From positions 1 through 6,495 of the forward strand of contig CAMLDA010000036.1 in NCBI GenBank assembly GCA_946478715.1: a stretch of DNA of 6,495 nt. Direction: 5' to 3'. This document shows positions 1 to 5,251 of the stretch, piece after piece. The first letter of the stretch is position 1. Each line of letters begins with the position of its first letter. Under the pieces are notes generated by a model. That model ran no database searches and was not told where the DNA came from. It saw nothing but the letters and a program-made list of their open reading frames with translations. Both the position numbers and the translations under genes were made by a program. This DNA comes from an uncultured Candidatus Saccharibacteria bacterium (GTDB lineage: Bacteria; Patescibacteria; Saccharimonadia; Saccharimonadales; UBA10212).

Positions 1-261
1 AAACAGGACGGGCATATCGATTTTAATGAGCCGGCCGAAGACATTGAGCGGAAAGTCCGGGCATTCTTAGGCTTTCCTAAGACGCGCGCAGAGGTCCATG
101 GCCGAGATATAGTCATCACCAGATCCCGGGTGGCTGAAAGCCCGGAAGACGGCGGCTTAGTCGTCAAATGCAGCCCTGGTTATCTGGAAATCTTAGAACT
201 TATCGCTCCCAGCGGCCGCACCATGGGCGGAGCTGAATTCCTGCGCGGCTACAAAAGATAG
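1..261 (+). CDS. fmt: Methionyl-tRNA formyltransferase, C-terminal part (cut by the window edge)
   Basis: An open frame enters from the left edge in frame 1 and ends at a TAG (259-261), giving the last 86 residues of a protein. It starts with KQDGHIDFNEPAEDIERKVR, which matches the family pattern (K-x-D-G-x-I-D-[WF]-x-x-P-A-x-x-I-x-R-x-[IV]-R-A-F) at the junction of the formyl-transferase core and the C-terminal tRNA-contacting domain. It ends GYLEILELIAPSGRTMGGAE then FLRGYKR, matching the family ending L-x-L-x-x-x-x-P-x-G-[KR]-x-M-x-x-x-x-F-L-x-G. Fmt transfers a formyl group from 10-formyl-THF to Met-tRNAfMet in the cytoplasm, producing the initiator tRNA that IF-2 (encoded in the same window) recognises. 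The catalytic N-terminal domain lies outside the window. The C-terminal domain seems shorter than usual: only about 20 residues separate the first beta strand (VHGRDIVIT) from the GGLVVKCSPGYLEIL strand pair. It is the only plus-strand gene and converges on the next gene with no base between the two stop codons. Confidence 0.85.
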   Translation, partial: KQDGHIDFNEPAEDIERKVRAFLGFPKTRAEVHGRDIVITRSRVAESPEDGGLVVKCSPGYLEILELIAPSGRTMGGAEFLRGYKR

Positions 262-651
262 TCAGGCTTGAGGCTGGCCGGGGTCGGCCGGAGGCATTGT
301 CTGAGGCTGGTCGGGCGGAGTCTGCTGGCCGCCCATATCGACCATGGTAGCCTGCAGGATGGCCGATGCCTGCTGTTTGATTTCGGCTTTTAGCTTTTCC
401 AGTTCGTCTGCTACCACCTGTTTATAATCCGGGAAGTTGGTCTCCAGCCATTTTAAGGCGCCGGCCTCATCGTTCCGGTCTATGAAACCTTCGAATTCAT
501 CTAATTGGGCGTCGGTCATCTGCTCGGCCAGCTTCATCCCCACGCGCAGTTCCAAAGTCTCGTAGATATGCGCCAGCATCTTGTTCTTTTCGGCGGCCGG
601 CAGTTCGCCCAGGCCCAGCTCGCGCAGCAGATTGTCATCCAGTTGAAACAT
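262..651 (-). CDS. Small DUF5663-like protein with Pro/Gln-rich tail
   Basis: 129 aa, ATG start at 649-651, TGA stop at 262-264. Residues 1-95 look like an all-helical domain, opening MFQLDDNLLRELGLGELP, then HIYETLELRVG (28-38), a MTDAQLDEFEGFID helix (45-58), and WLETNFPDYKQVVADELEKL (68-87). This layout resembles what I remember of DUF5663 proteins, small proteins common in Saccharibacteria and other CPR genomes with no assigned function; the family call is from memory. Residues 107-129 form a low-complexity Pro/Gln tail, probably disordered. There is no signal peptide, membrane segment or cysteine, so a cytoplasmic location is inferred. The Shine-Dalgarno is weak (AGGG about 9 nt upstream of ATG, within an A-rich leader). 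A good promoter lies just upstream (675-703), so it can be transcribed alone; it may also be read through from the 715-2265 gene, 63 nt upstream. No terminator separates it from the convergent fmt. Confidence 0.85.
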   Translation of the reverse strand: MFQLDDNLLRELGLGELPAAEKNKMLAHIYETLELRVGMKLAEQMTDAQLDEFEGFIDRNDEAGALKWLETNFPDYKQVVADELEKLKAEIKQQASAILQATMVDMGGQQTPPDQPQTMPPADPGQPQA

Positions 652-674
652 ATTTTTTATCCCTTATGCTTTGA

Positions 675-703
675 ATTTTATCTGAGTGGTAACCTTTCGC
701 CAA
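675..703 (-). promoter_or_regulatory. Sigma70-like promoter for the DUF5663-like gene
   Basis: On the minus strand, a -35 TTGGCG (698-703, 4 of 6 to TTGACA) and a -10 TAAAAT (675-680, 5 of 6 to TATAAT) are separated by exactly 17 nt. The start point would be near 668, giving a leader of about 17 nt before the ATG at 651. It sits in the 63-nt gap after the stop of the 715-2265 gene, which is where a promoter would be expected. The prediction is by hexamer match only. Confidence 0.55.
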
Positions 704-714
704 ATAATTATGGC

Positions 715-2265
715 TCAAGCGGCCAGCGGCGGCGACTCCACCCTTTCTTCCTCTTTATCTTCCGTATCTGCCGGCAACTCGGTTTCCGAGGGGCCTAACA
801 GCCAGATACTGAAAACCGCTGTATAGCCTGCCGCCCGGCCGATCAGCCGGCGGCGGTACTGGCGGGCTTTCTCACCGGCTTTTTCGCCTATCACCTGGCT
901 TGTCAGAGCGGTAGTGACCGCTGATTCTTTGGCGGCATCAGCCACTGCAGATGTCCCGTTTGCTACGGCGCCGGCGGCTTTCTCGCCAAGGACCTGGCCG
1001 GTCAATACGGCGCTTACAGCTGCTTCTTTGGCGGCATCAGCCGCTTTTTCACCAATCACCTGGCCCATCATCAGCGATGTGCCTAAAGCTTCTTTGGCGG
1101 CGCCGGCTACATAGCCGGCCCTGGCCATAGCCTCGGCCGCCATCGGTTCCAGCGCGTCTTTGGCCGCGGATTTTACGGCGCTTCCCAGCTGCTTAAGCTC
1201 CTCCCGGACCGCTTTGAATTTCCCGCTGAAGCGCTTTTGGGCCTCGTCCCGGGAGGTTGGCGCGGCTTCCGGCTCGGCTCTGTGAGAGAACCAGTATTCT
1301 ACTTCGTCCTTGAAGAACGTCCTTGTATCGCCTTCGGCGGTAATCACCTTATAAAACGACTCGCCGTCCCTTTCGCCTTCCTCCAGTATCCGGGCAGACT
1401 CCAAGCCTTTTGCCCAGGAATACACCGGTACCAGGCCGCCCGGCTTGATTTCATAAGGCGATTCTTTTTCCTGCAGCATGGCTTCCAGTTTGGCTACACG
1501 GTCGCTTAACTGCTGGAGCTGCTCGCGCATCTGCTCTTTTTCCGGGTCTAGTGGGGCCGGTGCCTCTTCCGCGGAATCAGCGGCCTGGGCTTCAGGCGCC
1601 GCTTCCGGCTCGAAGTTGCTGAATTCCTTCATCCGCTCATCGGTCAGGAATTTGGTGTGGTTTTCCGTAAGGCTTTCAATCTTGTGCATGCCGGTTTCGG
1701 ATGATTTGCCCTTGTAGCGCCAGAGGTTGCCCTGCTGGTCGACCAGAACATCACTTTGGGTCTCCTCCGATGTATTTTCGGCCGCATCCGGCGGCTGCGG
1801 TTCTTCGGCGGCGGGCGCCGGGCGGGCTTCCGGCTCTACCGCCGGTTCGGCGGCTTCGTGGAACTGCGAAGGCCTGACCCGCTTGATTTCATAGCCGCTG
1901 GGAAAGTCCGGGTTCTGCCGTTTTAAGATAATTTCATCCTTGTCGGTATTCCTGCCAGATATAGCCCAGCCATCGGCTGATGAATACTGCTCCTGCGTTT
2001 CCTCCGGCTCTTCCGCCTTGCTTTCGGCTTCGGCAGGCGCATGTTTTTCGGCATCCGGCGTAAAGACCTGGGCGGATGCTTCCGGCTGAGCCGCTACGGT
2101 CAAAAGTTCCGGCGCCGCAGGCAGCTCGTCCGCCTGCCAGTCAACCGGATCAAGCATCAGACCCTCCGCCGAATGGGGGCCGGCCGGATAGCCGCCGGAG
2201 GGCTCAGGAAAAGAACCGGCTTCGGCTGGCGGCGTTTCTGCAGTTGTAAGTGTTTCGCCGGGCAT
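715..2265 (-). CDS. Acidic modular protein of unknown function with 11-residue-periodic helical repeat
   Basis: 516 aa, ATG at 2263-2265, TGA at 715-717. I do not recognise a named family. From the N-terminus: an acidic Pro/Ala/Glu-rich region (1-94); a beta-like module (95-135, containing DEIILKRQNPDFPSGYEIKR); a PAE linker (136-170); a second module (171-218, VLVDQQGNLWRYKGK then MHKIESLT); a second linker; a short coiled coil starting DPEKEQM (239-268); a third beta-like module (269-326, YEIKPGGLVPVYSW then EGDTRTFFKDEVEYWF); a basic helix (341-366); and an Ala-rich repeat helix (367-476) ending QYRRRLIGR. A short hydrophobic stretch (478-491, YTAVFSIWLLG) follows, then an acidic tail. The hydrophobic stretch is too short and interrupted to call a transmembrane helix, though peripheral membrane contact is possible. 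No cysteine and no signal peptide. It shares a coiled-coil signature with its upstream neighbour (2339-3391), suggesting related roles, perhaps structural. There is no Shine-Dalgarno; the leader is nearly all A/T (AAAAAATAAAAAAAGCTAAA before ATG). Confidence 0.85.
   Translation of the reverse strand: MPGETLTTAETPPAEAGSFPEPSGGYPAGPHSAEGLMLDPVDWQADELPAAPELLTVAAQPEASAQVFTPDAEKHAPAEAESKAEEPEETQEQYSSADGWAISGRNTDKDEIILKRQNPDFPSGYEIKRVRPSQFHEAAEPAVEPEARPAPAAEEPQPPDAAENTSEETQSDVLVDQQGNLWRYKGKSSETGMHKIESLTENHTKFLTDERMKEFSNFEPEAAPEAQAADSAEEAPAPLDPEKEQMREQLQQLSDRVAKLEAMLQEKESPYEIKPGGLVPVYSWAKGLESARILEEGERDGESFYKVITAEGDTRTFFKDEVEYWFSHRAEPEAAPTSRDEAQKRFSGKFKAVREELKQLGSAVKSAAKDALEPMAAEAMARAGYVAGAAKEALGTSLMMGQVIGEKAADAAKEAAVSAVLTGQVLGEKAAGAVANGTSAVADAAKESAVTTALTSQVIGEKAGEKARQYRRRLIGRAAGYTAVFSIWLLGPSETELPADTEDKEEERVESPPLAA
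838..1167 (-). repeat. Protein-level 11/22-residue tandem repeat within the acidic modular protein
   Basis: Residues 367-476 fall into blocks of 11 or multiples of 11, each major unit opening AAK[DE]: 367-388 (22 aa), 389-410 (22), 411-443 (33 = 22+11), 444-465 (22), then 466-476 (KARQYRRRLIG). The second half of three units is nearly constant: MGQVIGEKAAD, TGQVLGEKAAG, TSQVIGEKAGE. The DNA still shows the duplications: the 19-mer ttctttggcggcatcagcc occurs exactly at 925-943 and 1024-1042 (99 nt apart = 33 codons), and its first 12 bases recur at 1090-1101 (66 nt = 22 codons). An 11-residue period suits a long amphipathic helix (three turns per 11 residues), as in LEA-like proteins or apolipoproteins. 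Confidence 0.85.
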
Positions 2266-2297
2266 TTTAGCTTTTTTTATTTTTTATACCTAATCAA

Positions 2298-2325
2298 ATC
2301 CTAACACCTGTAGACCAAATGTCAA
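2298..2325 (-). promoter_or_regulatory. Sigma70-like promoter for the acidic modular protein gene
   Basis: On the minus strand a perfect -35 TTGACA (2320-2325) is followed after 16 nt by TAGGAT (2298-2303, 4 of 6 to TATAAT). The start point would be near 2291, giving an A-rich leader of about 25 nt to the ATG at 2265 with no Shine-Dalgarno. A TATAAA further down (2282-2287) is too far from this -35 (31 nt) to pair with it but may help melting. The site fills the 73-nt gap between two same-strand genes. Confidence 0.55.
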
Positions 2326-2338
2326 TCTCCGCTTACGC

Positions 2339-3391
2339 TTAATACTGCTTGAGCACGTCCACAACATAGCCGGTATCGGTCCGGCCGTCCACCTGAAGTA
2401 TTTCAGAACCGTGGCCGCCTGCCAGCCAATGCACGCTATGCCCATGGCTGGCAGCTTTTGCAGCCAGCGTGTGCAGCCAGCCCTCTGCCCGCCAGGCTCC
2501 TACCTTGTTAGCCGCCCAGTCCCAGGGATACCGCACCCCCCAGTAAAGGCCGCTATCCTGGGCTCGCTCGTGCAGGCCGGCGCCACTCCCGCTTCTTAAA
2601 CCGTTTATGGCTTTCATTTCCTGGGCATGGTCTTTCTTTATCTGTTCATGCAGCCCGTGTATGGCCTGCAGTTCGTGCTGGTGGTCGTGGATATGCTGGG
2701 CGGTACTTTGGGCTTCGAATATATTCAGCTGCTGGTCGATGTCGGCGACTTCTTTATGAATTTTGGTAACATCCGGACTATAGCTGTGCCCTCTTTTGCC
2801 AAGCTCGTAACCTATGAATGCAGCCACCGCGGCCGCTCCCAGCGCCACCAAGGCCGCGCCGGCGCCGCCATCCCTTCTTTCTACCGCTTCCGGCGGCACG
2901 TAAACCCTTTGTTCGTCTTCCAGGTAAAAATAGCCTTTTTCGTCCTGGTAATACTGCGGCGGCTCCGGTTCGCCGGTCACTCTTCTTCTTAGGCGGCGGC
3001 TTAAGGGTTCGCGGTAAGCCACTTTCCGGGCTTCCGGCTCCGGCGGAGGCGGCGGGTCTTTGGCTTCTATCCTGGCTTCCAATTCGGCGTTCTTGGCTTC
3101 CAGGGCCTCCAGCCTTCCGGACAGTTCCTTTATCTGCCGTTTCATCTCCCATTTTTCGGGGTCGGCCTGGCGTTCCTGCCACTCGGTTTCACTTTCCGCC
3201 GGGTCGTAACCCCACATTTCCGCCAGGTCAGGCAGCTGCACCCGCCTGACGGTCCTGGCATCGCCTTCGCCAAGCTCTACAAGGCCGTTATAGCGGTACG
3301 AACCGTCTTTTTGCTCTACCACCTCTATGCCGTCCAGCTTTTCATAACCGCCGGGCAGCTCGGGGTCAAGGGTCGCTAAAACCTCCGACAT
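2339..3391 (-). CDS. Single-pass membrane protein with coiled coil, His-rich segment and Trp-rich C-terminal domain, unknown function
   Basis: 350 aa from the ATG at 3389-3391. A GTG two codons earlier (3395-3397) is in frame but forms part of the Shine-Dalgarno, so the ATG is preferred. Stop is TAA at 2339-2341. Regions in ATG numbering: a beta-like module (about 15-65, IEVVEQKDGSYRYNGL then GEGDARTVRRVQL); a charged coiled coil from DPEKWEM (77-111); a poly-Pro/Glu linker (113-120); a basic patch LSRRLRRR (130-137); a small Tyr-rich strand pair (YYQDEKGYFYLEDEQRVYV); one transmembrane helix (about 177-197, AALVALGAAAVAAFIGYELG) followed by KRG; a second helix with HIHDHQH and an imperfect 18-residue-spaced duplication (ELQAIHGLH, EMKAINGLR); and a compact C-terminal domain (281-350) rich in Trp and His (YWGVRYPWDWA, HGHSVHWLAGGHG). 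No cysteine. The N-terminus is probably cytoplasmic, with the His-rich stalk and C-terminal domain outside; this is inferred from the lack of a signal peptide and the upstream basic patch, while the KR just after the helix makes topology uncertain. I recognise no family. The coiled coil resembles that of the downstream gene. Confidence 0.85.
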   Translation of the reverse strand: MSEVLATLDPELPGGYEKLDGIEVVEQKDGSYRYNGLVELGEGDARTVRRVQLPDLAEMWGYDPAESETEWQERQADPEKWEMKRQIKELSGRLEALEAKNAELEARIEAKDPPPPPEPEARKVAYREPLSRRLRRRVTGEPEPPQYYQDEKGYFYLEDEQRVYVPPEAVERRDGGAGAALVALGAAAVAAFIGYELGKRGHSYSPDVTKIHKEVADIDQQLNIFEAQSTAQHIHDHQHELQAIHGLHEQIKKDHAQEMKAINGLRSGSGAGLHERAQDSGLYWGVRYPWDWAANKVGAWRAEGWLHTLAAKAASHGHSVHWLAGGHGSEILQVDGRTDTGYVVDVLKQY

Positions 3392-3394
3392 AAA

Positions 3395-3400
3395 CACCTC
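3395..3400 (-). promoter_or_regulatory. Shine-Dalgarno that decides the start of the membrane protein gene
   Basis: The minus strand reads GTGAGGTGTTTATG. GAGGTG (3395-3400) complements the 3' end of 16S rRNA, and its GAGG core is 5 nt from the ATG at 3389-3391. The longest open frame would begin at the GTG that is the second half of this very motif, leaving no ribosome binding site upstream of it. The ATG is therefore the better start and the protein is two residues shorter. Confidence 0.75.
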
Positions 3401-3410
3401 ACTTTAACTG

Positions 3411-3416
3411 ACTATA
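3411..3416 (-). promoter_or_regulatory. Possible -10 box upstream of the membrane protein gene
   Basis: TATAGT (5 of 6 to TATAAT) lies on the minus strand in the 70-nt gap after infB. No acceptable -35 hexamer is found 16-18 nt upstream and there is no extended -10 TGN, so this may be chance in an A/T-rich gap. If used, transcription would start near 3404, just ahead of the Shine-Dalgarno. Read-through from infB is the alternative. Confidence 0.25.
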
Positions 3417-3431
3417 AAGTAAGGTTTTTAA

Positions 3432-3456
3432 TAAAAGCGCTCAGTGAAACGTTTTA
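3432..3456 (-). terminator. Weak hairpin after infB, possible terminator
   Basis: Six nt past the infB stop region, TAAAACG (3450-3456) can pair with CG-TTTTA (3432-3439) across one bulged base and a 10-nt loop, and the 3' arm is T-rich. The stem is short and mostly A/T, so it would be a poor intrinsic terminator. It may only attenuate, or do nothing. Confidence 0.2.
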
Positions 3457-3461
3457 CAGGC

Positions 3462-5228
3462 TTATAAAGTCCGGGTACGGGTTTCTCGGCTGAAGACCTC
3501 TATGCGGTCGTCTTCCAGGACTTCTACCCGGCTGTCGCTGGAAAAGCTCAGGCCGCACATCTCGCCTTCCGGCACCTCGGTGACTTCCGTAGGGCCGCGC
3601 TGCAGCTTTGTTACCGGCAGGTTATCGGCAATCACTTCTTTATTGCGTACCACGCGGGCCAGCGACGGCGTCCGCAGCACGCCTTTGGTCACCTGGCCGC
3701 CGCAGATAACCTCGGTCTTGGTGATTTTAAATATGCCCTTGACCTGCAGAGTGCCCAATTCTTCCTCTACGACTTCCGGCGACAGCATGGCTTCCAGTTC
3801 TTTTTTGACATCGTCTATAAGTTCGTAGATGACCGTGAACAGCCGCACCTGCACCTTGTCCCGGGAAGCCAGCTGCTTGACGTGCGCCGGCAGGCTGGTG
3901 TGGAAACCGTAGATGATAGCATGGCTGGTGGCGGCGGTATGGATGTCGCTTTCGCTGATGACGCCGACGCCGGAACTGACAACCCGGACAGCGACTTCCT
4001 CGTTATCCAGGGTCTTAAGACTGTCGATGACCGATGTTATTGAACCCTGCACATCGGCTTTTATGACCACGTTGAATTCCTGCAGCTTGTTGCTGCGACT
4101 TATAATTCGCAGCAGTTCCGAACTGCTGGTCGCGGCGCTGCTGGCGCCGGCCCGTCGGGCAGCGGCCGTCTGAGCCGCCTGGTCGCGGGCCTCTTTTTCG
4201 TTCTTGACCACCTGGAACTCATCGCCGAACTCCGGCAGGTTTTTTAAGCCGGTGATATTTACCGGCGTGGACGGTCCCGCTTCTTTTATGGGCCTGCCGT
4301 CGGTGGTTTCCAGGTTGCGGATTTTGCCGTAGGTACCGCCCAGCACCACGAAGTCGCCGGCGTGCAGGGTGCCCTGTTCTACCAGGGCTTCGGCCACCGG
4401 CCCGCGGCCCTGTTCCATATGGGCCTCTATGACAAGGCCTGTTGCCGGAACGTCTTTGTCAGCTTTGTGCTCTTCTACGTCAGACACCAAAAGCACCATG
4501 TCCAGCAATTCTTTTATACCGGTGCCTTCTTTTGCTGATACCGGGATGACAATCGTATCGCCGCCATAATCTTCCGGCACCAGCTGCTGTTCGGCCAGCT
4601 GGCCTTTGAGCATATTCAGCTGGGCTTCGGTGGCCTTATCCATCTTGTTGGCGGCGACTATCATCTTAACCCCCGCCTGGCGGGCAAAGCGGATAGCTTC
4701 CATGGTCTGCGGCTTGATGCCGTCATCAGCGGCCACCACCAGGATTACCAGGTCGGTCAGGCGGGCGCCGTGCTCGCGCAGGGCGGCAAAAGCCTCGTGG
4801 CCCGGGGTATCCAAAAACGTAATCAGCCGGCCGCCGTGGTCTATCTGGTAGGCCGCCAGGTGCTGGGTTATGCCGCCGGCTTCGCCGCTGGCGGTAGAAC
4901 CGCCGCGGATGGCATCCAGCAGAGTGGTCTTGCCGTGGTCCACGTGCCCCATCATAGCCACTACCGGAGGGCGAGATTGGGCATTAGCCGAAACATCACG
5001 CTTTACGCGGGGCGCGGCGGGCTCGTGGGCCTTGCGGGTCAGCTCCACCTCCAAATCAGGCAGCTCGCCCACGATTATCTGGGCGGTATCAAAATCTATC
5101 TTTTCATTGACGGTCGCCGGGACGCCGTTCTTGAAAAGCTCGGAAATTAACTGGCTGACCGGAATAGAAAGGAGTTCGGCCAGATTTCCAACTGTGACTT
5201 GGTCGTCGATTTCGATTTGTCGGGCCAC
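3462..5228 (-). CDS. infB: Translation initiation factor IF-2
   Basis: 588 aa, GTG start (5226-5228) with an excellent Shine-Dalgarno; TAA stop at 3462-3464. IF-2 is the GTPase that brings fMet-tRNA to the 30S subunit and promotes 50S joining. Residues 8-62 form the conserved IF2 N-terminal helical module. The G domain shows G1 GHVDHGKT (94-101), G2 GGITQH (118-123), G3 DTPGH with the catalytic His (140-144), G4 NKMD (194-197) and G5 SAK (231-233). Domain II spans about 258-345, followed by an Ala/Ser-rich linker (350-370). Domain III is about 383-480 (EFNVVIKADVQGS), and the C2 fMet-tRNA-binding domain is about 490-588. It lacks the several-hundred-residue N-terminal extension of E. coli IF-2, as is common for small genomes. 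In C2 the usual IAGC-x-V motif reads ICGGQV (508-513) and the usual ECG reads MCG (557-559), while the Arg of LKR is kept (LQR, R544). It follows rpsA by 23 nt and is probably co-transcribed. nusA, rbfA and truB, its usual neighbours in many bacteria, are absent here. Confidence 0.97.
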   Translation of the reverse strand: MARQIEIDDQVTVGNLAELLSIPVSQLISELFKNGVPATVNEKIDFDTAQIIVGELPDLEVELTRKAHEPAAPRVKRDVSANAQSRPPVVAMMGHVDHGKTTLLDAIRGGSTASGEAGGITQHLAAYQIDHGGRLITFLDTPGHEAFAALREHGARLTDLVILVVAADDGIKPQTMEAIRFARQAGVKMIVAANKMDKATEAQLNMLKGQLAEQQLVPEDYGGDTIVIPVSAKEGTGIKELLDMVLLVSDVEEHKADKDVPATGLVIEAHMEQGRGPVAEALVEQGTLHAGDFVVLGGTYGKIRNLETTDGRPIKEAGPSTPVNITGLKNLPEFGDEFQVVKNEKEARDQAAQTAAARRAGASSAATSSSELLRIISRSNKLQEFNVVIKADVQGSITSVIDSLKTLDNEEVAVRVVSSGVGVISESDIHTAATSHAIIYGFHTSLPAHVKQLASRDKVQVRLFTVIYELIDDVKKELEAMLSPEVVEEELGTLQVKGIFKITKTEVICGGQVTKGVLRTPSLARVVRNKEVIADNLPVTKLQRGPTEVTEVPEGEMCGLSFSSDSRVEVLEDDRIEVFSRETRTRTL

Positions 5229-5234
5229 TGGATT

Positions 5235-5242
5235 CCTCCTTT
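5235..5242 (-). promoter_or_regulatory. Strong Shine-Dalgarno fixing the GTG start of infB
   Basis: AAAGGAGG on the minus strand lies 6 nt before the GTG at 5226-5228, an optimal distance. No in-frame ATG competes nearby, and the protein then begins MARQIEIDDQVTV, running straight into the IF2 N-terminal module. It sits in the 23-nt rpsA-infB gap. Confidence 0.85.
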
Positions 5243-5251
5243 CATTTCGGA

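Noticed and set aside
276..289. GC hairpin just inside the DUF5663-like gene as an fmt terminator
   Set aside because: The stem is only 5 bp and no T-run follows on either strand.
772..835. Transmembrane helix near the C-terminus of the modular protein
   Set aside because: The hydrophobic run (about 14 residues after R477) is shorter than a normal membrane span and is bounded by Arg and acidic sequence; at most peripheral membrane contact.
925..1101. Spaced direct DNA repeats that could suggest a CRISPR array
   Set aside because: The offsets are 66 and 99 nt, multiples of 33, and the repeats encode AAKE in frame; they are internal gene duplications, not repeats with unique spacers.
2268..2287. 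T-rich tract on the plus strand as an intrinsic terminator
   Set aside because: No stable GC stem precedes it and no plus-strand gene ends there; it is better explained as the A-rich leader of the minus-strand gene.
2778..3249. Overlapping open frames (134 aa minus, 143 aa plus) inside the membrane protein gene
   Set aside because: Their Arg/Pro/Gly-rich translations are typical of shifted frames of GC-rich DNA, while the 352-codon frame has a transmembrane helix, coiled coil and matching module in its neighbour.
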